A stretch of DNA of 64,000 nt from contig CM019719.1 of assembly GCA_009760885.1 (NCBI GenBank), forward strand, positions 37,040,584 through 37,104,583, read 5' to 3'. This DNA is from Achatina immaculata. Taxonomy: Eukaryota > Mollusca > Gastropoda > Stylommatophora > Achatinidae. How positions within the stretch are numbered: position 1 is the stretch's first letter; each line of letters opens with the position of its first letter. Below the pieces are notes generated by a model that searched no databases, had not been told where the DNA came from, and was given only the letters and a program-made list of their open reading frames with translations. The position numbers and the translations under genes are program-made. This document shows, one piece after another, positions 41,701 to 53,700 of the stretch.

Positions 41701-44700
41701 TCATTCTCGCTCTTGAAGTGTCTTGATCCTTTCCATCAATGTTCACAGATTCCCAAAATGTGTATCCCCGTTCTTTTCATCTCGTCACTTATTATTTGAT
41801 ACTTTTCCTCATACATCTCACAATCCATGTTCCTACTCTTATGTTTCCTTTTAGTTTGATGCAGGGGTTTTCCTTAGTAACACCATCAGGATTTTGCCCG
41901 TCATCACAATTACTAGTACCGACCTCTGTCTCACACTCTTCCCCAGTGTTAAAATTAGATCTGTCTGGCTTAGGGGACTTGCCACCAGATCTTTTTCCTA
42001 TCTGACCTTCCATGTTGCTGTTTGGGTTTCTTGGTATATTTCCAGAAGATAGTTTACCATTGCTTTTCTTCCAGGCAGTGACTGTACTGCTCAGTGATAG
42101 TAGCCATTGTCCCTACATTGAGATCATCTGCCTATCATCATAGAATGGTGACTATAACCAACATTATCTGTCGGCTGCTCTCCCATTCCATCCACCACCT
42201 GCTCCCATGGCTTCATGTCACCCTGATCAGGGGGCTATACAGGTACTCCACCTTGCCCAAGGGTGTCCCGTAGACTAATGGATGTAAGGTGGAGTCTTCT
42301 CCTTTGATAGGGGATACCCCTACCCTGCTGACCTCAAATGAATATACAGAATCAAAACAAGACCTCATTCATGAACTACAGAGAGGCCAGCACACCACAA
42401 TCTTTCACCTAAGAACAGGACACTGCAGAATTCTAAGCCACTTTTATCATCTCAAAATATCACACACAAATGAGTGTCCCTGTGGCTTTGGTATTCAGAC
42501 ACCAGAATATATCCTGCAAACATCTCCAACCCTCTCAAACCTCTAAGTACAGATTTAGGCCAAGAGAGAGGAAAAGTTATTGGACTCCCATTCACACCTG
42601 CAGAAGATGGCAGACTTCATCAGAGCAACATCATCATCATCATCATCAGGTGCCGTGACGACTGGCGTTGGCTATTATGCTTCTCCAGAGTACACAATCC
42701 TTCATGCAGGCCATTAGATCAGTTGGTGATTTCCTCTCACACCATCTTGTCAGACTGTCCAGTATCATTTCTCTCGGTCTTCCTCTGATCTTCTTGCCTA
42801 TATTTCTCCTGTTGTTATAATATTTTCAATGCCCCCTCTTCTCACTGCATGTCCTATGAAACTACATTGTCTCTCTCTCATTTGTTTGACAAGATTTTTT
42901 GCATCTCCAGCTCTTCTCAAACATTCTCCATTAGCTATTTTTGCTGTCCAGGGAATTCGCAACATTCTTCTAATAAACCACATTTCTGCTCCTTCCAATG
43001 ATTTTTGTGCAGACCTGCCTATTGTCCATGATTCACACATTTTCTCACAGTCGGTGAGGTTTATAACTACATCCAGTCTTTAAAGAACACTAACTCAGCA
43101 GGATGTGATGACATTAGTAACAAGATACTACGCTATGCTGCACAAGTTATTACAGACACACTAACATACATATACAATTTGTGCATTGACAAACATTATT
43201 TCCCTGATGCTTTTAAACTCACCAAAGTGTTTCCTCTTTTTAAATCTAGACAGACTAGTGACCTCTCAAACTATAGACCCATATCCATTCTGTCATCATT
43301 ATCTAAACTTCTTGAAAAACATACAAAAGTTAACACTGCTACACATGCAAGAAAACAATCTACTAATAGTCAGTCAGTCAGGTTTTAGACCAAATCACTC
43401 CTGCCACACAGCATTAACTAAAATGACAGAAAGCTGGCTGTCTAATATAAATGATGACAAATTGTGTGGTGCTGTCTTTGTTGATTTCAAGAAAGCCTTC
43501 GATATGACTGATCATGAAATTCTTGCAAAAAAGCCTGAAAGGTTATAGACCACACCCTGACCTAACAAAATTTATTACATCTTTTCTCTCAGGTAGAAAA
43601 CAAGTAGTTTGCTTTAGAAACAAAATATCTGACTTTTCTGTGGTTGATACTGGTATTCCTCAAGGTTCCATTCTTGGTCCTCTTCTCTTTCCTATCTATA
43701 TTAATGACTTACCACTACATTTAAAGCACTCTTCATGTGATCTTTTTGCTGATGATTGTACTGTTTACAATAGCGACTATGGCATCAATAGCCTACAGAC
43801 AACGCTTCAAAATGCTATACACAGTTTGATTAAATGGAGTAATAAAAATGGTATGTTGATAAACACCAACAAAACAAAATCTATGCTCATTACTACAAGA
43901 CAAAACTGCAGAATGCAACAAAACTTCACTACAGCTTTGTGCTGGGACTAAGGCAATAAAAAATGTTCATGAACATAGAACTCTAGGACTCATCAGTGAT
44001 CATTATTTAACTTGGAATTCTCACGTACATAACCTAACAAACTTGATTGCACAAAAAGTTTACCAACTAGCCAAAATTAAACACTTTATCAACAAAGACA
44101 CAAGAAAGATATACTACATATCACACATACAAACACACTAAGATTACTGTTCCACAATCTGGGATGGATGCTCAGTCTCAAATATAAAAAAGGCTCCACT
44201 CACTTCACAAATAAGCATTAAATCTGAACTGTGACAAACACCCAATATGGACAACTCAAAATTCTACCCCTCAAATATAGTCATTTTTAACAAAGTTAAG
44301 TTTGTTCACAGAATTCTGTCACACAATGCTCTGCCTTACTTGTGGTCACTGTTTATATATAACACTAAACATAGCCAGTGTTTAAAAAACTGTCTTCTTC
44401 CTAAACCAAGGATTGATCTGTATAAGAAAAACCTTGCATACTCTGCAGTACAGCTCTGGAACACCTGTTTCATTATTTACTTGTTTGTAACTATATGCCT
44501 CCATAGAATAACCAGCAATCTCTCAACCCATGACTCACCAGCCATCAAGTACTAAAATGACATTGTTCAAAAAGTAACTTGTTACATATTGTTAGAAATT
44601 ATTTTAATGTTTTTAAAAAACATATGTTAGAAGATCTATACTGACAATGCATTTTTGTTTATGTATATATACATGTGTGTATGTGTGTGTGAGAGCTATT

Positions 44701-47700
44701 TTATTAGGTTAATTACTTCTTATCTTTTACTTTGAATGCAGTAGTTTAATCTTACACTCTTTTAAAATGTTTTTTGTTCCTAATTTAATTTGTATACTTG
44801 TATTAAATCAAGTGTGTAGGAAGAATTAAAGATGGAATGATGAATGGTAGAATGTAAGACAGGTCTGCATGCCCAATTCTTTAGCCTTTTAAAAAATAAA
44901 AATCATTCATTCATTCATTTCTATATAATAAGATAGGTTCAATAAAGCATATCAGAGCAACAGAGCTGCATATTTAGAGCATGACCAACCTTCCTTGAAT
45001 GGTGAAGAATATTCATTTGAACATCAGCAGCATCATCCACTATCATCACTACTACCTTCATCATCATCATGAGCCCATGTCAAAAAATTATAATCGCCAT
45101 TACCACAAGCATAATCACTATCATTTGTGACCACCTTTACTCTCATCATCATTGCACCACCATCACCAATATCAACACTGCCACCACTTTCACCATCATC
45201 ATCAGTCTATGTCAAGAAATGTTATTTTTTAAAATTTCTAGCCTAATAAATATTTACTTTGTCTTTATAACTGTTGCATGTTCTGCTTGATTTTTGTTTT
45301 CTTTTGTGGAAATAATTCGCCTTTGGTACAGCAACAGAATTTTTTAAAGTAACCCTAAAGGGGTTAAATTTAAAACAAAATACAGTGAAAAAATTATACA
45401 GAAACTGTTGACATTCATCTATACATGCAGAGTCCACTTTTTTACTATGTGAAAGTCAGTCTTCACTTTTACTTCACTTACATTAGTCAGGCTGTTGTTG
45501 CAGTCATATGCTACTGTGTGTAGTCTCACATCAGTCCCTACACTCATTTGGCAGATATAATCACATATGATTTCTGACTGCTGATCAGGTCTAGAGGGAC
45601 CAGGAAAAAAAAAAAGGAAATTAAAAGTTTATAACTTTGTCTTTTAATATTTTATTGTCTGCTAATTTATTTTAAATAAAAATAAATCACCTCAGATATT
45701 GGAATCAACAGATCAGTAATTATTATTCTCTTATTTAATCTTTTCTATTGCCCGTATAGAAGACTTTCTGTCAAAACACTGAATATATTTGCTCTTTATA
45801 ACTGGATTTTTCCTTCCTTTTCTTTCCCTTTGTTACTTTTTCTTCCTACTTTTTATAAACCTTTACTGTACATCATTTTCATTTACTTCACAGTACCTTT
45901 CTACCTAAGCCATTACTGCACTCATTTCTCATTAAATGAAACTGAAAGGGGTGCACCCTGACTTTGATAAAAATCTTACAACGCACATTCTTCTCATCTG
46001 TAATTGTTATGTGGTAGTATTACATAATGATTGGAAGTAAATAACATTTCCTTACTCGCTGCCCAAAATCAGTACAATGGAATCCAGATCTGGTAATTTC
46101 ATAACATGTTTCATTGTCTTGAGCAGGTTTGTGCCACCGCTGTTGCTGAGTTGCATCACCCACAATTTTGCTTCCTCCAAACTGTAACAGTCATTATGCA
46201 GATTCATTCTTATCATAATTTCATTCAGAACCATAACATTCACTTTAAAGAAGAAAAAAAAAACTGAATGTTTGTGATCTTATATGTATAATGTGCACAT
46301 GTGTGTTGCATATGTACTCATAAAACACCCTTACATATACTGATGACACAAAAGAATAGCTATCAGATGCTTTACAACACTGGAAACTATAAACTAAAAC
46401 AACTGTTCACTAAAGATAACTAAGAAAAAGGTTACTGAGGATGAACAAAGTGACAAAACATACCCTCAGCACGCATTTAAAAAGTCAGCATCAAATCATT
46501 TCTTTGAACTATACTATGGTTTTCCCCCCACATCAGTGATGAGAAAACAGATGCAGTCTGACTGAATTAGACACTGCACATTGTGCATACACTCAAGAAG
46601 AGTAGGTAAGCTATGAATAAGTCATGAAGCATTCTGGTTTGTTGAAGGCAGCATGTCAAATGCCAGCAAAAAAAAACTCATCACAAGGTATAACAGAAAT
46701 ATCAGTTTTGTTTCAGATTTTGATTACATCATTAAATTTTTTTAAACTCTTCAAAGAAACATAAATTTAAACTAAAAGAAGCATTGTTGTAACATTTCTG
46801 TTGCAGATTTAATTTTTTTTATAATTCAGAAGGCCCCTGAGATAATGATGTCATAGATGATTCTAAAAGTAAGGAAATCTGAATAAGATAAAAATCATAA
46901 AAATACTTACATGTGGTAATTAACATCTCTCACCACTGGCCACAATGGATGGACATCTGTTCCAAAACTGACTAGAGAAATGCCTTTTTTGTCTGCCAGT
47001 TGTTCATCAATTAAATGCTGAAAAATTAAAACTTCAATTCAGCAGTGTCTGCTGAGTGTGAATTTATAAAAGCAGTTACAGAGAACAAAGGTAATGTGTT
47101 TCAGTAAACCAGACTCATTTTTGTCAAATCAACTGATAAACATGAATGGCTACATCTGATGGGTCATTTATAATTACAGAACAAAATAAATCTCCATAAC
47201 AAAATTTGAAATGGCTCTCTTAATTGATTTCAAAGCGTAGCAAGGTGGCCTATATATTAAGACACATCAGAAGAATGGACTAGGAAAATTAACAAAATGA
47301 TCATGAAAACTAACAAGCAAAGATTCTTGCAAAGCTGTTTGCCTTCCAAAGCCCATGTTAGCATCTGATGTGTCTACACAGATTGACACCTTCTCCCCTT
47401 GTACATGGCCAAACATCTGAAATGATACAACAGTAAAGAAATGTTAAAATGATGCAGCAGTGAAGAAATTTACAAAGCAAAAGAGTTTCTCATTTCAGAA
47501 ATCTGAATTTCTTTTCCTGTAGTACTTTCATAGTCCAATACAACTGGACAATACTATTTTTCTGTAAAGAAAGATAACATAATGCAACCCCGCCCCCACC
47601 CCACTCCATAAGAAAATGAAAATTAATCACATCTAGTAACAGCTTAAATTTTAAACATTCTTTTCCCACAAAAATTATGTCAGAATGCCATTTCAGCATT

Positions 47701-50700
47701 TTCTCAGAAAAAAAAACCAACCTGTAAATGGATATTTACTGACAACAGGGTAATGTCTCTCATTCATTCATTTGCATGTCCCTTGTGGAACTCTGACTCC
47801 CAAACAGCACTCCTGTAGGCCTATCGGTTGTGAGCAAGATGGCCTGTTGCTGATTCATCTATTTGCAGATCATCATCGATGTCTTGCAGCCATCTCTGCC
47901 TTGGTCTTCTTCTCTTTCTTTTTCTCATATGTACCCTTCCAAGACAGTCTTCTCTAGATCATGGTTTTTAATATGTCCAAAATATTTAAGTTTTCTCTCT
48001 TTAATCCTCTTTACTAGCCAGCCTTCTTTAATATTAAGTTCTTGTAGTATGGATACATTTGTTCTTTTTTGTGTCCATGATATTTGAAGAACTCTTCTGT
48101 AGCATTTACATTCAAAGGCATTTATGTGTTTCTCAGCTGTTTTGTTAAGTGTCCAGGTCTTACAGGCATATGTTGCGATGGGAAAGATGCATGCCCTTAA
48201 AAATCTTATTTCTGTGGTTCTGTCTGTTCCTCTCCACAGATTCTTTAGTTGTTTTACTTTCTGAAGAGCAATAGATGTCCTCCTTGTAATTTCCCTTACT
48301 GTATCTCCATTATTAGTTAGTAGTGATCCAAGATATTCAAAACTCTCCACTTTTTCCACTACTTTTTTTTTTATTGTCACTACTTTTTTTTTATTGTCAC
48401 TACTTTTTTTTGTATTGTCACTACTTGGATAAATACGTTACACCACCATTTCCTAAATATTTTAAGGATCCTGCATGTTACTTCTCATTTGTTATTTTTT
48501 AGTCACAGATCAAAAGTTATAGTAATTAATAAAAGTGCAGAAAATAGTGGCCATGGAATTTTAAAAATTTCAACAAACCATGCACTTTTTACAGTTCTTT
48601 TACTTAGCTATGGAAGAAGGGCTAACTGAAGTGTTGAGCTAACTGCTCTTTTGCAATTAATTCCAAGCTGGCACTTATAATACTTAAATAGCTGGTGTTT
48701 TAGATAAGAAAACCATAAGCTGAGACTGAAAACATCAGTTCCAACTGGATATGAAATCTGATAAATTCTCCACATTCAGGGAACAATGCTAAGTCTTGAG
48801 CATATTATATCATAGCAGAAGAAAAACTTTCTTTTGGTCACCTCTGATAACATCAGAAAGAGGCAATGACTTTATCATTTGCCTTTTCCATGATGATGTG
48901 GAAGCAGCTCGAATGCAAGCAGAAAATAGACCATGCCAAGAACACCACAATAATTACCAACATTCTAAGGCCAAATTTCAGAGAGCCAAGCTGCAAGCCA
49001 GATGGGAAAGTTGGAGAGAGAAAACAGAGTCCCTAAACTTTGAAAAGGATGGAAGGAAACTGTGGAAACTAATCAAACAGTTAAATGATGAGAGTACTGG
49101 AAGAAGTACAAAGATTACACTAATAGAGGATGGGAAAACTCTTACAGGTAAGCAGGTAGCAGATCACTTTGCTCGCATGTTTGCACAGGACTGCAACATT
49201 GATATCCATCCAGAGAAAGAGCGTGCAGTGCGCATTGACCCACAGAAAGAAGAGGAATAAGTCAGAAAAGAGGAGGTCATGGATGCACCAATCACACGCA
49301 GCGAGTTAGACCTAGCAGTCAGTAAACTGAAACCAAGGAAATCACCAGGACCAGATGGAGTGTCCAATGAAATGATCAAGAACCTGGGAATGGCAGCAAT
49401 GGGAAAGTTGTTGGATATTTTCAATATGTGCTGGAGCACAGGTAAGTTACCTCAAATCTGGAAGGAAGCAAGCATGGTACCACTGCTAAAGCCAGGGAGA
49501 AACAGTGATACTGCCTCCAGTTACAGGCCAATCAGTCTCACTAGCTGCCTATGCAAAACGATGGAATGCATCATTGACCTGAGGCTAAAATGGTACCTAG
49601 AAAGTGAAAACCTTCTCGTTCCACAACAAGCAGGATTTAGGCAATACTACAGTACAGAAGATCAAGTGACCTATCTCTCTCAAGAGATTGAGGATGCATT
49701 CCAAGAGAAAAACCTTGTACTAGCAGCGTGGATAGACCTAAAGAAAGCCTTTGATAAAGTATGGAAAAAAGGTCTGCTGTGGAAACTAAGAAACTGCAAT
49801 GTGAATGGAAGACTGTACAACTGGATAAAGTCCTATTTACACAATAGAAGAGCTAGAGTAGTAATGGATGGACACAAAAGCCAGAAAGTACTTCTGCGAC
49901 ACGGTGTACCACAAGGAGGAGTCCTTTCGCCTACACTATTCCTTGTATTCATTAATGACCTGGTCAAGGAACTTCCCTATGGAATCAAAGCAGCACTGTA
50001 TGCAGATGATCTGGTCATGTGGTGTACCGATGAATATGCGACAGTTGCTACACAGAGACTCCAAAGAGCAGCAGACATCTTGACATCATGGACAAACAAA
50101 TGGTATGTAAGTATCAACACAGAGAAATCAAGTACCGCTCTGTTCACTCTCTCATCTAAACAGAAAGCAGGTAAGATCTTTGTAAATGAAATATCCTTAA
50201 GGATAGACAACCAACCCACTTACTTAGGAGTGACTCTTGACTCAAAACTGACTTGGAAGCAACACATCAACAGTGCAGAAGCAAAAGCTAGAAGAAAACT
50301 AGCCATATTAAGAAAATTAAGTGGAACCACATGGGGAGCTAGTGAAAGAATCCTCAAGAATGTATATCAGCAAAGTATTCTACCACATTTAGAATATGGC
50401 TCAACATCTTGGTGCACAGCATCAAACACTACACTGCATAATCTAGGCAAGGTTCAAAATCAGTCACTCCGGATTATCACAGGTGCCATGAGGTCCACAC
50501 CAATAGTAGAAATGCAGAAAATAGTTGGTGTTCAAGCGCTAAAGGAACGTAGAGACACAAAGGTCATGACCATGGGAGAGAAATTCCTTAGCTCTGTAAG
50601 CCATCCCCTGAAGGAGAGATTCAATAACTTGGCATTAAGCCGGCTTAAAAGGAGCAGCTTCATTCACCAGGCCAAGATTATGCGTAAGCTGATACCTGAC

Positions 50701-53700
50701 CTTCCAACTGTAGTCACTCCATTATTGCATACACCATGGAAAGAAGCAGATTATACACATATAACTATTCAGACTGAAGTGAAAGGTGTGCAGAATGGTG
50801 AGATGCAAAGCAGCCTTGTAAGGTCAACAGCCACACTTAGTGTTCTAGATGACAAATATCCATGCGACACCTGGATATGTGTGTATACAGACGGATCTGC
50901 ACACAATGCCATAAAGAATGGAGGGGCATGAGCAAATATTGAATATCCAAACAACACCAATGGATTCCCTCCCACTGTGGGATACCAGGCAATGAGAAAG
51001 CTGACCATCTGGCCAAAGAGGGCACTGAAATGGAGCAACCAGACATACCAATCACCTATAATCAGAAGAAAAGCATGATAAAAACCTACAGGAAGCCACA
51101 AACGCCACCACATGATGACTATCACATGCTAAACAGAAAAGAACAAGTCACCATCTTCCGTCTCCGAACAGGACACGCCCGACTCCGAAGTCATATGTAT
51201 ACAAAGTTTAAGGTTGGTACTACTAATTTATGTACATGTGCCCAGGTGCCCCAAACTGTGGAACATATCCTCCAGAACTGCACCAACTATGAAACACTGA
51301 GAAATAATTACTGGCCCAGTGAAACCACTAAAGAAGATAAGCTCTACGGTTCCATACATGAATTACAAAAAACAATGAAATTTATCCAAGAGACAGGACT
51401 GCAGGTATAGACAGACAATGCGAACGAAGAAGAAGAAGAAGATCATTTGTCTTAGAAATTTAGTTCGGACCTCAGGCTCTGGTTAGGTCATCATTGAGGA
51501 ATTAAAAAAAAAAAAAGGAAAGAATGAGAGAAGTATATGGATACTTTGAATGAAATATCTACATGTACATACATACATCACTATACACATATTATTAATG
51601 TAAAGATTTATGTGCTCTTACCCTCTTGCTTCCTTGAAGTAGCCATTTTATTCTCTTTGTGTACTTCTCAATAGCTCTGACAAAATGCAAAAAAAAAAAA
51701 AAGACTATTTAGCACACATGTTTAAAATTACTTATTCAGAAGCATCTCTGTATAAAAAAATGTTACAGAGATACCTGATCATTATTATCAAAAGTTATCC
51801 TTAATGGACAAGAAATATTTAACTATACCATTTCTCTGTTATATGAAAGCATTTTTTAAACAAAATGTTAATATAACCAGGATGTATATGCATTTGTATG
51901 CAGAAATCTACTCTGTTTTTCTGTTGCCTCAATGGGTTCCTTTTTTGGTCTTGTTGATACTGTATGGTTGAATATCTGAATTATAAGCAAACTGCCCATA
52001 GAAAGGAAAGATGGTTAAGAATCAGGGTGAGTTGTTGAATCTATGGTATGATGGACCTCCCATTCTACAAGAGCCTGTGAAGTACCACACGCCTGCATTA
52101 TTTTCATGTTCATCTTAACTGTTTCTGTTGGTGGCCATTAATCCAATTTAATGCTAGTAGTGAACCTCACTTATTGTGAAACAATACTTTTGCAACATTT
52201 GGAGATACTTCATATTCTGGATCTTCTAGTACAAATGTAGACCCCCCAAAAAAGCATAGGCACTAGACCTTCTTCTAGCACAAATGCAGAACCATAAGAT
52301 CTCCTGGTATGCATTCAGATTAAAAAATGTATATGCACAGGATCTTCTGGTACAAAGTAGACCAAAAAAGTTTAGGCATGGATTTCCTGGTACAATTTAA
52401 TCACAGTGTTGCATAGCAAGTCCTGTGATGAATCATTATTCAGAAAAAGAGTAAAAGGTCTTGTTCATGTACTGATGTGACATACTTCTCTAGATTTATG
52501 CCTCACTGAAAAGCCATGTTGTACTCCACGTTTCTGATCCATACATGACGGCTGGTCTTATTATAGTTTTGTAGATTGTTATTTTGGTGTTTTGGGACAG
52601 GATTTTGGATTTTAACAGGTGTTGCAAGGCAAAGCATATTTTATTCCCTAACTGTACTCTGATTTTAATTTCCTCGCTTACTGTGTTGTTTCTGTTGAAG
52701 GTTGTGCCCAGATATTTGTATGTTTCTGCTTCCCCAATAATCATCTCTCCAACATTTATATAACCTAGATCATTCTGTCTCTGGTCTCTTGATCTTCATA
52801 TACTCTGTCTTATCTTGATTAATGATTAAGCCCACTTTTAGTGCTACATTTCGCAGGTGTATGCAGGTATTGATGACTTCCTGTATAGTTTCCCCCACCA
52901 GGTAGATGTCATCAGCATATCTTAATATTTTAGCTTGTTCTTCTGAACTGCTTTCTTCTTTCAGTTTTCTAGTACTAGGTTGAATAGTAATGGAGATAAT
53001 GTATCACCTTGTTTTAAACCCCTCCCAAAAAAAGAAAGATGAACAACAACTGCAGATCTTTGAGAACAATATCCTAAGAAGAATCTTTGGGCTGATAAAG
53101 GATACCAACAGTGAAGAATGGAGAGCTAGAAAGAACACTGAACTGAACAGCTTATTTAAATCCCAACAAATTATAAATGTCTTGAAATTGAACAGACTAT
53201 GCTTGCTGGGGCATGTAGAAACAATGAAAGAGAACAGACAAATGAAAATTATGTATGCACAAGAGGTGAGGGAAACAAGACCAAGGAGTAGACCAAGACG
53301 GAGATGGAAAGACAACATAGAAGAGGATATAAAAGAAATTGGTGTCACCAACTGGAGAGAGAAGATCAGGAATAGAGAGGAATGGAGGCGAACTTTATTT
53401 GCAGCAATGAGTCTTAATGGCTTGGAAAGCTGAAGAAGAAGAAGGAGATAAGCTATGTATCTCTCACTATTAAAAGAATCACCTTCGAATAAAGATTCAG
53501 AGTGAGAACACTGTGTCCTAAAGAGGCTGATCTTGAAGTTTAAATTTGTATAAAAAAAAAAGAAATATGAAAATAAAACTGATTTTTTAAAAAAATAATT
53601 AAAAACAGTACTGATAAATTATTCTCAAAAATGATACTTACACATTGAGTTTGTATTCAAACTCATTCACATCATAAGCATCATACTGAATATGGTGTGT

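Larger units (their letters stand above)
36240..42335 (-). mobile_element. RTE-A(-), near full length, inserted in the I-like element and itself interrupted
   Basis: Blocks 36240-37466 and 40113-42335 together give ~3.45 kb. The duplication AAATGAATAT at 36230-36239 and 42336-42345 marks insertion into the I-like element. Endonuclease (GDFNAKIDRERAEDEE, RRLYTWTSPDGKTKNQIDHI) and RT with intact YADD (~37120) are present, with several frameshifts. A ~105-bp TA/TTA tract has expanded inside at 36808-36920. The 5' leader reaches 42335, so this copy shows the family's likely full extent. Confidence 0.9.
35817..45009 (+). mobile_element. I-like non-LTR retrotransposon 3' end, host of a five-element nest
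   Basis: Own sequence is only ~755 bp, in three blocks: 35817-36239, 42346-42629 and 44962-45009. Block 1 holds RNase H pieces (IVCFTDCRALLEANTD; SHCRINGNEKADAL). Block 2 holds RGQHTTIFHLRTGHCRI and a Cys-rich tail. Block 3 completes QKMADFIRATELHI and a stop, matching the end of the I-like element at 48886. The duplication TATTCATTTG at 35807-35816 and 45010-45019 delimits it. Confidence 0.85.

Noticed and set aside
47390..47416. GC donor after GGCTTTGGAAG in exon 7
   Set aside because: Would leave phase 2 and break the join to exon 8, whereas GTTAGT further on restores phase 0 and the expected helix.
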